A DNA stretch of 64,000 nt from Marthasterias glacialis. Its lineage: Eukaryota > Echinodermata > Asteroidea > Forcipulatida > Asteriidae. The notes under the pieces were generated by a model. The model was not told where the DNA came from and did not search any database. It worked only from the letters and a program-made list of their open reading frames with translations. This document shows positions 30,201 to 42,200 of this stretch, one piece after another (the stretch's first letter is position 1; every line of letters starts with the position of its first letter). The DNA lies in contig OU452225.1 in NCBI GenBank assembly GCA_911728455.2, positions 684,501-748,500 on the forward strand, read 5' to 3'. The position numbers and the translations under genes were made by a program.

Positions 30201-33200
30201 TTTGGGTTTTCCGGGATTCCCCCAAGCCGGAGGTTGAAGCTTCGGGAATGGCGCTCCAGGTTAAGTGTGTCGTCCTCCAGGTGTTTAATCTTTGTAATGG
30301 CCGTATTGAGCTGCGTCGTCAGGGTGGAAACGCCATCGGATAAGTTCTTTTGTTTTTTTTGGATTTCCTCGATGGACTTTGACGAGAACTCAATGGCCTC
30401 CTCCATTCCACGTTGTTTTGTTTCCAGGGTTTGAATTCTTTTCAAAATGGAATCTTGTTTGTTGATCACTGTGTCCAGTTTGCTGCTGAGATCAGACGCC
30501 ATTGACCGGAGTTCCCGACGCAAGGTGATTATGTCATTGTCTGATGACGCAATGGGCGAGCAGGGGTGATCACCTGATGAGTGTGGCGCGTAAGTTGACT
30601 CTGATGATATCGAAGTGGATGCCGACTTAGTTTTGTCTTTTTTGGGGGGCATACTGCTTGACTTTAACTTCGATGGTTTGTGAAAGTGATGACAAGTTGT
30701 TTATACTCACTCAGACATGGCTAATCTTGGTAAACTTTTTTTTTTCAGTAAAAATGTTTGGAAAAATCAACAAACAGAACTTTGGTTTTGTTTTCGAAAT
30801 TAAGATACTATATTGACATGGAACCATTGAAGTATAAATTCCAGACATGACCTTTACTTTGAATTTTTTGGTTTAGTGGAGGTGCATGTAGGTCAAGTCG
30901 TTTGGCCGATTGCGGCCACTAAAGACATTTTAGTACAAGCTGCTTGCAGCCAAAATGGTCTCTAAATGGTTTAAGCTAGGGCTGTTGGGATTTTGATAAA
31001 CAAAAATGAGAGTTTCCTGTTTGAAGATTGTGAGCAGCTGTTCTGAATAGATGCTGTGATTTTGTTTGTGTTTCAGGCAGAGGTGGTTACACACTCACAA
31101 GATACCATTGCTTTTAGTCCCAGATATGTAAGTCAATCTATCTTTGATAAATATATTGAAAAGAAGTTTTACCTATTTGATTTTTTTTTCTTTTAATGAA
31201 TGAAATGTTTTTGTTTTAACTGAATTCTGGAATATAGCTAGGTAAATTTTAAAAAGTAAATTCATCATGTTTTTTTTGAAAGAATAGACTCATTCTCCTC
31301 TTCAAGGAAAGTTTCATCCAATTTGAATGTCATTTTTGAATGAAAACATGTGGAAATGGTTTATAATAATAACAACAATGATAACTAGTTCTTATATAGC
31401 ACATTTTTAAATAATGTTTTAATGCGCTTTACATTAGTGCCCTGGTCATTGGGCCAATAACATTCCTGTAATCTTTCTCAGCTCCCTGGGGAGTATACAG
31501 CCCCCAGCTGCTGTGGCGCTCTGAAGGCTTTTTCAAACACAATATCAACCTCTACCCTCGCGGGTACCCATTTATACCCCTGGGTGAAGAGAAGCAATTA
31601 TAGTAAAGCATCTTGCTCAAGGACAAAAATGTCATGACCGGGATTGGAACCCACACCCCGATGATTTAACCACCAGAACTTGAGTCTGGTGTACTAGACC
31701 GCTCAGCCATGACATGCTTGTGTTCATGTTTTGTATGAGGTTTTATTTAAGTAATATTTATGTAGCAAGGAGGGTCGTTTCTCAACTTTGGCAGTATTTC
31801 AGACAAAATTATTCCTTCAGAGGATTGGTATGAACTTTGTAGTCAGTGAATTTTCAGAATGGAACTAAACTTTTTAATAATGATAATTATCAATCCTGTA
31901 CTTTTAACATTCCAACCTGATTTTATTTTCTCATAACACAACTTTGTAGGCCATTGCCAAAACATCTGTATCTACCAAACAACAATGGTCGTTATAACAA
32001 CATCCAATGTCGAGTAGCTCAGAAGGAACTCAACTCCCTCCTGACAGAGTTCAGCACGTTCACTCTGCTAGAGAACCACAGCTATATCACACTCACTACA
32101 AAGTAAGTAATAATAATAATAATACGCAGTTCTTATATAGCGCTTTATCACACCCGATGGCATCTCAAAGTGCTCAGTATTTTTGCCTGCAAGGTATGCG
32201 GAGTTATATTTTGAAGTATGACACCTGTTCCAAACTAGCTTCATCGATTACCAGAAACCAATAGGAAATGCACGCAACTAGATTTTCTTTGAGGATTTAT
32301 GAATGAAAAGCATTTTTGAGGACTTGCCTTTCAAGTATGTCTTGCAAAGTTTCTTGTCGGCATTATCAGTTTCTGTTATAAGAAATGCCTCATTGATTGA
32401 ATGAGTGATATTTGGTAAAATTACACAAACATCTGTCAGAACCTGAAGTGGCTTAAACCCTGTGTGTGGGATGTGCATGCCAGTGACATAATGACTTACA
32501 ATCAGGATTGTGCCATGTTTGTCACTGGTCTCTCTTACAAAACAAGTTTGTCAGCTTGGTGATGAAGACGTCCGCTTTATAAAATAAACTATCCTTAGTT
32601 TGAGTTTTATTGTGTATTTTTCTGTCAAATTCCTATAGCAGTATCAAGCAGGCATGATATTCTTTAATGATGGAGGATTATGTCAAATAAAATGAAGGAA
32701 TACAATTTCCTACATATGCTAAAAGTCCTCCCACCTCTTTTTTAAAAGTTTGTTGTTTTTGTTTCTTAAATGCCAAAAGTCCTCCCACCTCTTTCTTAAA
32801 AGTGGTTTTTTTTAGAGATACCAAAAGTCCTCCCACCTCTTTCTTAAAAGTTTTTTTTTTCTTTTCTTAGAGATGCCTATAGTCCTCCCACCTTTTTCTT
32901 AAAAGTGTTTTTTTTTCTTTTCTTAGAGATGCCAAGAGTCCTCCCACCTCTTTCTTAAAAGTGTTTTTTTTTTCTTTTCCTAGAGATGCCAATAGTTCTC
33001 CAACCTCTTTCTTAAAAGTTTGTTGTTTTTATTTCTTAAATGCCGAAAGTACTCCCACCCTGTTCTTAAAAGTGTTTCGCTTTCATTTTTTAGAGATGCC
33101 AATAGTCCTCCTACGTCTTTCTACTTGATCCGAATCTTATCTAAAGCGCCTTGTGTGGTCATTAGACTAGCCTTCCTAGGTGGCACACCAGGACATGAGA

Positions 33201-36200
33201 GAAATAAGGTAAGGTTATTAGATATAAATATAATGCAAACACCAAGGGGAACTTTAGATAGCGTTAACGGTATTATACATGATTGGTAATGATGATAACA
33301 AATCATAGATGAATTTGAATCGCAAAGCTTACTTTCTGTCAATGTTTGACCTACGCACCCGGTAGTAGTAGTCGTTCAGTGATGATGATAATTGCAATAA
33401 GTGTTAATGCAAGCCTTGATCTTAACCGAGGCCATTTGCCTCATGCCCTGTCGAGTTGGCTAGCATGCCCTTCAGAAAAATTGCACTGTCACTACCAACT
33501 TGGCCAGCATTCTCTTGTACAATTTCTCTGACTTGGCCAGCAAAGGCCTGTCCCCGTTTTTCTTAAGATCAAGGCCTGGTTAATGGCCTTACATTTTGAT
33601 TCTTGCAAAATCTTTCTCAAAGGCAGATGTCTAGAGCAATATTTCAGTCTGTGTTATTGCCATGGTGACATATTTGTACATCAGCCCTTGATTTTGTATT
33701 TGTTATTGCCATGTTGACATATTTGTACATCAGCCCTTGATTTTGTATTTGTTATTGCCATGTTGACATATTTGTACATCAGCCCTTGATTTTGTATTTG
33801 TTATTGCCATGGTGACATATTTGTACATCAGCCCTTGATTTTGTATTTGTTATTGCCATGGTGACATATTTGTACATCAGCCCTTGATTTTGTATTTGTT
33901 ATTGCCATGGTGACATATTTGTATATCAGCCCTTGATTTTGTATTCGATTTTTTGCCAAATCAGAAAAAAGGACAAATGAAAATGCACAGAATCTTAATA
34001 GATATTAAATTTGAATTGGGGATAAAGAATATGTTTTTTTGTGTTCACCCATACACCGATTTGTGTTAAGCACTGTATAAAAATCGACAGGCATATTACT
34101 CATGTGGGATTTGACCTGTGACATTTGCCATTCTAAAGCAGATGTCTTACCACTAGACCATTGAGCTTGCCTGGTAGCTAGAGGCAGTTTGAATCCTATA
34201 TTTAAGCAGCGGGTACCGCAACGATTTTTATGTTAATAGATGCACGGAATCCCTGAAAAACATTTATACCAATATTTTATGCTCTCAGGAATATGTGACC
34301 AGGTTTTTGGATTAAATTTTCACAGGTTGGTTTGTACGGTATGTTTCTAGAAAACTGGAAAATGTGTTCTTCCAGAAAACAATGGTGTATTACAACTTCA
34401 AAGTCCCAGTTCAACATTGGTTAGAAAGAAAAACATAAATGTTCACAGATTTACATATACCTTACATGGTGTAAAGATAATGATGGTAGAAAACTGTCAT
34501 TGAAATATTTCTGCCTGAAGTGTTATCGTTTTTGAATAATAAATGAATTAAGATCCAAAATTTAATTTTGTCTCATATGCATGTCTTGAGACTAAAAACA
34601 CTGCCAAAAAAATGGTACAAAAATGTTGAATGCATTCTTAACATTTTCTTGCAAATGACACAACCAAAATAATGAGATGACATTGTCACAGTTTTGTCTT
34701 ATTGCATATACCTTGATTTGTGCAAAGAGTAGAAGCATTTACAGTCAGTTTATCAATGTTGAGCTGAGGCTTAAACGGGAAGAGTACATCATTGGTTTTC
34801 TTTTTATATGTCAATTATTCACATCGTCTCATTTGCGAACTGTGACAACTGGTTGTTGCGATTAAGTGAAAACAGTGTTATGTGTTATGTGTGCTCCTCT
34901 GTGCAGATTGTCAACAAGCTCAGGCAGAGATTGCAAGAGCTGACTGTTCCCATGAAGCAGACGTCCTACCTCAAGGCACCTACGGCACATCGTAAGTCTG
35001 TCATCGCCAAGATGGCGCCAGCTGTGAAAGGGAAGCCCTCTCAGATGGAGCAGAAACACACCAAGGATAAACCCTGCCTTGTCATACTGGCTAGACCCAT
35101 AGACATTGTTCTTGTCAAGTAAGTTCATCTTGATTTTCTCCCATTCAAACCAATGTAACCAAACCGAGGCTGGAAGGGCAAACAGTCTGGTTCCTTTTTG
35201 TGCAATGAATATTAGCATCTATTAATGTTATTGGATACAGGGAACATGACCAAGATGGTGGCAGCATGATAAAGGTCTATAACATACATTTTCCCATTGT
35301 GCCGTTATCTACCAAGAATGGCACAGATCAAATCAACATTATCACCTCTGTCATTGGGCAATGTTTCCATTCGTTAAACCATCTCAGATCCCTAGGGAGT
35401 ATACAGCCTGTGCTGCCAAGTATAGCACACCAAGCTAAATGAATCACAGGAACTAGGTCTGCCCTCACAGGTACCCATTTACTCCTGGGTGATGAGAAGC
35501 AATTGTAGTTAAGTATCTTGCTCAAGGGTACAAATGTCACGACCAGGATTGGAACCCACACTCTATTCTAATAGGCCATGACATGCCACAAATTGCTTAG
35601 CTCTCAGTCAGTGTTGAAGTAGGGCTCAAGAAAGACGGATTTACTGAGAAAATACATCTGAAAGTCAAAACTGAGACATTCTGGATTTCTAAGACTAGTG
35701 GTTTTAAGACCATGCTTCATAGATTTGAGATCAAGACTGAGACCTATTGTTTGTTTCATCGATAACAAACTTTAAAATTTAAACAATTTGTTAGAGCTGT
35801 TGTGTCACATAATTGTTGTATACAATGTTTAGACCATTACGTTGGGAACTCTTTATAATTTTTTTCTTTTTTTTTTAATTGTATGCCTGATTTGCCTAAC
35901 GTGTTCAATCTATTTGTTGTAAAACTAATCTTTATTATTGATATAAAAGAATGCCACCTTATTTTGCTGATCTGACAACTTCAGCAAAATTGGCCAAAGA
36001 ATGTATAAACACCATGTGATTATTTCTACTTTGCTATATACAGAAGATTGTTCTTGTGAGACCTTGTCCTGCTATTATTCTACTACTGTGGAGTAGATTT
36101 CGGAATTTGTGGGGACAACTTAGTTCTAAAAAGAATTGTCCTGCTTATTAAATACTACCTGGGGAGGTAGGAAATCGGCCGGGACTACTACTGCTTTTGC

Positions 36201-39200
36201 TTAGTGGATCGAGGGGACTTCTCGGATAACTTCACTTCTGCGCAGTGTGTCATTAAGTGGTCTCAACGTTTCAACTAGCCTGCTCTAATCATCATCAGTA
36301 GACTTTATAACCACATGGTTTACCACAGACCAAATATATATTAAACATCACCATGCATTGCCCCAAAAGCCATATACTTGAAAGAATGTTTTCCAATCTA
36401 CTCTTTGTAAAACTTGTTTTTATTCTAGGTATGAAAGAATGCCACCTGATTTTGCCGACCTGAAGACATCCATTCAGGTGACTACCGGTTCAGTGCCAGT
36501 CTACATGGACAGTAAAGGACCCAGCAAGGATCTGAACCGTCTTGCTTGTTATTTACATCATCATCGTTGGATATGGGATGCTCAGAGCCATCATAGCACC
36601 CCACCGATCTCTATGGAAGCAGTCTCCCATGTCTTATCAGTACTTACTGAGTAAGTCAATGTTTTGTTTGAAGAAATTCATGTTGTATTCTAGATCTGAA
36701 AGTCAACCTTTTTTGTTAACTGACTACAAAACATATTGCTTTTTTTTTTTTTTTTTAATCCACTGATACATTGCAGTAAGTATTAAAAAAAGCCTCTATT
36801 CTATTGGGGTTGTTTTTGTTCAAATATTTCCGGGGAAAGTTTGGAGTTTCAAATCCTATGCTTGCTCCCAACTGACACAGTTCAGTGATCACATACCCCT
36901 ACTGGATCATGATCTAGTATCCCGCCTTCAAGCATTTCTGACGGGATACTCCAGCCAAGGACTGAAAGAGTGTGCACAACTTTCTAAGACTGAAAAAAAT
37001 GCTCAGAGATTTGCACATAACTTACATGGTATAAAGATGGTCATGGTGGAAAACTTCCCATGAAACATTTTTGCCTGAAATGCTTTAGTTTTTAAGAAAT
37101 GAGTCAAAAACTACTTATGAACTCCCAAGTCCAAATTCAGATGTTAGAAAACAGTGAAAGCATATAATAGGATTTTTCACTATTTTCTTGTGACTCTGAA
37201 GACTGATTTAGCTCAAACTTTCACAGGTTCGTTGTTTTATGTGTATTGCTTGGTCACAAAAAATGCTGATACTGGTATTTGGTAATTACCGATGTTGGCC
37301 ACGTGCTGGTCTTCGACATGATCGTTTGACAGGATCATTTATTTCTGTTGTAGTTTGAGGCTTCAGGAAGGGTTTCATTTCTCCTACTCTAACTCAGGGA
37401 TCATCAGCTTTGTGGCTGAGCTCAAGATGAAGGTATGTCATATGGGGTGGCATGGGTGGCTTGTGCGTAAAGCGCTCGCCTCTCACCAATGTGTCCCTGG
37501 TTCGATTCCCGGCTAAGGCCATATGTGAGTAGAGATGTGTGTTGGTTCTGTCCTGTGCCATGAGGGTTTTTCTCCAGACCATCTGGTTTTCCTCCCTCCT
37601 GAAAAACCAAACACTTTCGATCTCAGGCTGTGCTCCGTGGTCATATATGGGTTGATGTGGCTGGCTGCCAAGGGCGCCCTTGAATGCCTACAGCTCGAAC
37701 ACGTGGAGCCGCGTCCTTCGCAATTCAGCTTCTCAGCTGCCAGTAAGGATGATTAGCCTCCCAAATTATTATTGTTATTATTATTATTTTCAAATGAATG
37801 TCTATATTAATGCTCCTCTACAAAGTAGGTGGCTTGAGTAGCTGCCTTACTAGACTTCTCTGCCATAGAACCAAAAAGTGAAGTTTTACTGTAGTAATTA
37901 AATCACTTGTGATTGTCATTAATAGTTGTTGCTCTTTTGAACGTGTATAACTTTAACTACTTTGAGCTCAAGTGTACAACACCGTACTTCATTTCCATGG
38001 ATTTTTGCAAGTAATATATTCATTGTTTTTATTCCTATCTATTAAACATCACCTGTGGTTTTTGTCATGATTGAATAGTCTCCAACTACAAATTACAAGT
38101 AATCTTGTACTTGACATACTTTATTCATCACAGAACCCAATGAAATCCAGCAGTAGAGACCTCTTCCCTGGTTTCCAGCCACATCTATCAGCTAAAGCAG
38201 ACAACCCTGATGGGGGAGAGGGCACCAGTGAGCAGGCAGACCCGGTGCAAGAAGAGGAGATGGATACGGTGATGGATACCAGTAGGGAAGATGTCTTCCC
38301 ATGCCTTGTGCAGTACATTGTTTTCCCACCTCACATTGCCACTTACTGTAGGGATAGGTCAGGAGGGTAAGGAAATCAACTTAATTGACCAGTTGCATCC
38401 GGGATTCTTCAATTTGTTCCCATCCAGCCTTACGGAATTATTTTCTCAGAATTGCCTGAATCATTTTTCCTCGAGAGTACCGCTGGCACAAAGAAAACAT
38501 GAGTTGACAAAGCCAAGAGAACAAAGATTCTCTTTGAAGCACCAGGATTTTTGAAATGATTGAAATGCTCACAGGTTGTTTGTATGGTGCGTTAATTAAA
38601 AACTGCAGGATTGAAATGAATTTACTCTTCCAAAAACCAATAATTTAATATACATGTACTTAGCGTTTCGGCTTTGTTCCCCCCCCCCCCCCCGCACACC
38701 CCACCCCTCCTCCCACACGTAAACAACAGTGACGAAAATTCCTAAGATTGCATGACTAAAACTTTTCATAATCCTATAGAAATTACAACAAGAGTTAGTA
38801 ACTTGATTTGACTTGATTCGAATCCACGACTTGATAACTTACCAAGAATATTCCCTTTGTTCGGTTAGAGGATCTAACCATCCCGATGTGGACCTCTTGG
38901 ATGACCAAGACACAGCAGAGGCAGACGGCCAGCTCCAGCTAGTAACTGAATGCTGGGTGGAACCACAGAGTGGAACAGTCTTCGATGCTCCTACAGAGAG
39001 GGATTACTTCCAAAAATGCTGTTACAAAGATGTGCCTCAAGTGGTAAATTTTCACAATAGACTCTGGTCCATTAAGCCCCGCCCCTATACATGTTGACCA
39101 ATCACAGCCTTGGGTATGCCACCGTAAGTCTGACAAAAGTCTGACACGATAAAATGCTATTGGAAAATGTAAACATGCGTGCGCTTATTTATAGCGCGCG

Positions 39201-42200
39201 TGTTCATGTCGTGCAGTGTGGCATTGAAGAGACGCACAATGTGCTATGCTGCCCACATGTACAGTGGTGATGTAGCCATACAGGTGTATGTCTACAAGGA
39301 ACATACGCTACATGACATCTGCTCTAGAATGGGGGGGTCGTGTGTTCGAATCCCACCCCAGTAGCCTCGTAGAGCAATGAGAGTACAATGCTTGTCACAC
39401 ATTGTTGTAAATGTAACACCAAAATGATGTTGATATATTTACTTTATTATGTATAACTCATTATGTATGAGTTATTGCCTCATTGTATGTTGTTCACACT
39501 GCCAGTAATACTTAAATCTTTTCCTTTTCGGTTATCTACAGTTATTTCCTTTCGACCAGGAGGTCATCTCAACTCTCTTGACCTTTGAGCATCTCAAGGT
39601 CATGTGTCATGACCCAGCCATATTGTCACCCTTCATGACACAGCTATCGACAGACACAGTGGGGGAGACACTAAGGCTGAGTGAGTCCATCACTCACCTG
39701 CCATTCAAGTTGGAAGTGTTGAAGTTGCTACCTAGATGCCAACAGGCTGAAATCTTGTGTTCAATGTTGATTGAAGGTGAGGCCATTAGCGGGATGTTAC
39801 ATGCCCAACATCACAACAGGCTGCCCAGATAGCAACCTATTCACTTGGTGTTTGCAACTAGACAACTCATACAATTTTAACTAAAACATTTGGGTTACAG
39901 TTTGCACTTAAACCAAAGTGTGACCTATGAAATTAACACAAAGACATCTGCAGTAACATTTATAACATCATCACAAAGTCTAATGTCATACACAGAACTG
40001 AGTGCAACACCCGATAGAGCACATCAGCCTTTTGCAAACGAAATTACGTCACTTTTAAACAAACGATGATGTTCCTTTTAAAGGAACATCATAACATAAC
40101 ACATTGTACTAATAGTACAATGTGTTATAAAGAAATTCCAAGAATTTATCCTTCAATCCGGGTTCAGACTTGGCACGTTTCATTGATTTTGTCTGTGACT
40201 TGTTCAGAGTCAGTTTGTTGAACAGCTTTTTATGGTTGTTTTAATTTCAGAAGATTTACAAGAAATTAACGCAAATGAGAGTCAACCGAGACCACAGTTT
40301 CCTCGGTACCCATCCCCTAATAACACGCTTTATTGCCTACTGTTGAATGCTCTGTCCAAGATGTCAAACCATGAACTCACACTTTCCAGAGAGGAAAGTC
40401 TCCAGTTCACCAAGATGGTCTTGTCAAGGCAACGTGACTGTGACAACCAACCTGCTCCGTTCAACCTCTCGGACTCTGACTACGAGGCGCTCTTGAAAAG
40501 TGCAGCTCAATGTGAAAAAGACGAGGCAGGTCGCACTACAAGCCTAGCAACTGACCTCTCGGATTCTCTGTCCAGCACCCAGCCAGAGGCTTGGCACCAG
40601 GCCATGAAGGAGGGCCAAGCTCTACGAGAGAGTCCAGTTGCGCAGTGGGCATGTTACGTCAAGGATACTGTGAGAGTTGGGGAAACGGACAAGGATGCTA
40701 AACCCAGCTCACACCTTGTGCTCACCTTCATTCCTGCAAGCTACGGTGACTTACAGAAACTCATGGAAGTGGGACAGGTCAAAGGTGATGACCCTAATCA
40801 AGATGGTAGCAAGTTAGCTAAGACTGAAAAGCGTTCTGGAAGTGCATCTCCCTCACTCTACAAGGAAGCCGACCAACTACGTGAGGATAATAACTCTGCA
40901 GAACCCACTCAGAATGACTCCAAAAACGAATCGGCTGATTCTGATTCTTGTCAGGATCCTTGTGAATCTGACTCAAAACATGGGCTGACACTTCCAATAT
41001 ATGTCTATGATTGCTCCCTCTCCTCAATCAAGCACCAACTTCTGAAACATGAGGACCACCTACCTCTCCAAGACGTCTTTCAAGACCTGACCTTTGCATC
41101 CCTGGAAGCCCAGACTGAAAACTTTAGCAGTTCTCGTTCTGGGACAGGGACTGGTACCCCAAGAGGGTCTCTCTCAAGGCATTCCTCCAAGTCTCATCTG
41201 GAACAAGTCCCTGGAACTACTCCGAACAGATGTCTAAGTTCGGGTCATCCCAGTAAACTCCTCGGTCGGTTCTGCTCCCAACTGGGCGACAAAATCAGCA
41301 AGTATTTTGTCATGGCTATCTTTAAGAGTTTACAGCGAGGGCAGTATGTGGATTGTCATGATGTACAGATGGCCTTGGACTACATCTGCACTGAATCACT
41401 TCATGATATTGATATTACACATTTTCTACATGCTGTTTGTGGGCATATCAGGAAATACAATGAAAAGGTAAGGGGCAATTCCATGATGAGTCATGAAATA
41501 TTAACTGCAAGGGCGGTATTCATAAAACCAAGTCATGAAATTATAAGCACCCCACTCAAATACCCATCTTAGATGATTCACAAAGATTTGCGCCAAGTGC
41601 CCCGCTTACTTTCGTGTCTTAAATTTTAAGTGTAGTCTGACTTGAGTTAAGGGTGCACTAGGTTGTCATGGTGGCTTTTGTTGTGTGTCCCGCACCACAG
41701 AGAAATTAACAAAAAGGCCTCCCGAAAAGAAATAGGCCTACATGTAGCTTGTCATAAAGGGGTAAATCCTCTTGCAGAATTTGTTGGTGGAGAAATTCAT
41801 ACTCTGTACAGATTTGATAGGAATGCATGTGGTGCCATGAGTTCGGCTTCACTAGTGAAGTTATCGTTGAGGAAAATCTCGGATGCAGTAAAGTCTTCCC
41901 TCTTTTCACACACAGTAAGAAGAAGTAACTTCTCCTTCTCCTTTGAAAAATGCGGCTTCTGGACTAGCTTCTCTGGAGTGGCCATTATTGTATTACAATT
42001 TCATACAACATAAAAGCCATGTACCTTTGCAGATTAGTCAATGGACTACTGTATAAACGCGCCAGTTCAATGTTAATTTGGAGAAATCAGCCGGGAGCAT
42101 TGAATCAATGGGATTCTATAACTATATCACGAATGGCGCATGAAACGCACACAATCTTATGTTGATGCATTTAAAACATAATAATTAATAGAAATTACGC

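Larger units (their letters stand above)
26370..30700 (-). mobile_element. Full-length two-ORF LINE, CR1/jockey-like, antisense to SZT2
   Basis: On the minus strand: a 273-residue ORF1 (30652-29831), a gap of about 190 bases, a 984-residue ORF2 (29640-26686), then a 3' UTR. The UTR ends near 26376, with an AATAAA-like signal and a short AAATGTTCT repeat that I take as the 3' tail. Both frames are fully open, so the copy is young or recently active. 5' end is set only approximately, and I could not find a convincing target-site duplication. It fills most of the 4.8-kb SZT2 intron 15. Confidence 0.85.

Noticed and set aside
29795-30343. 182-codon plus-strand frame
   Set aside because: It is the antisense shadow of LINE ORF1, which has clear domain structure on the minus strand.
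32714-33950. CRISPR-like array
   Set aside because: The direct repeats have no unique spacers of fixed length, and the host is a eukaryote. They are splice-site copies and a minisatellite.
37535-37756. Small plus-strand gene of 73 codons
   Set aside because: Lies entirely in the body of SINE-B.
41797-41985. Gene with a Myb/SANT-like domain on the minus strand
   Set aside because: Only about 30 residues are suggestive, with no tryptophan spacing typical of the domain and no continuing frame.
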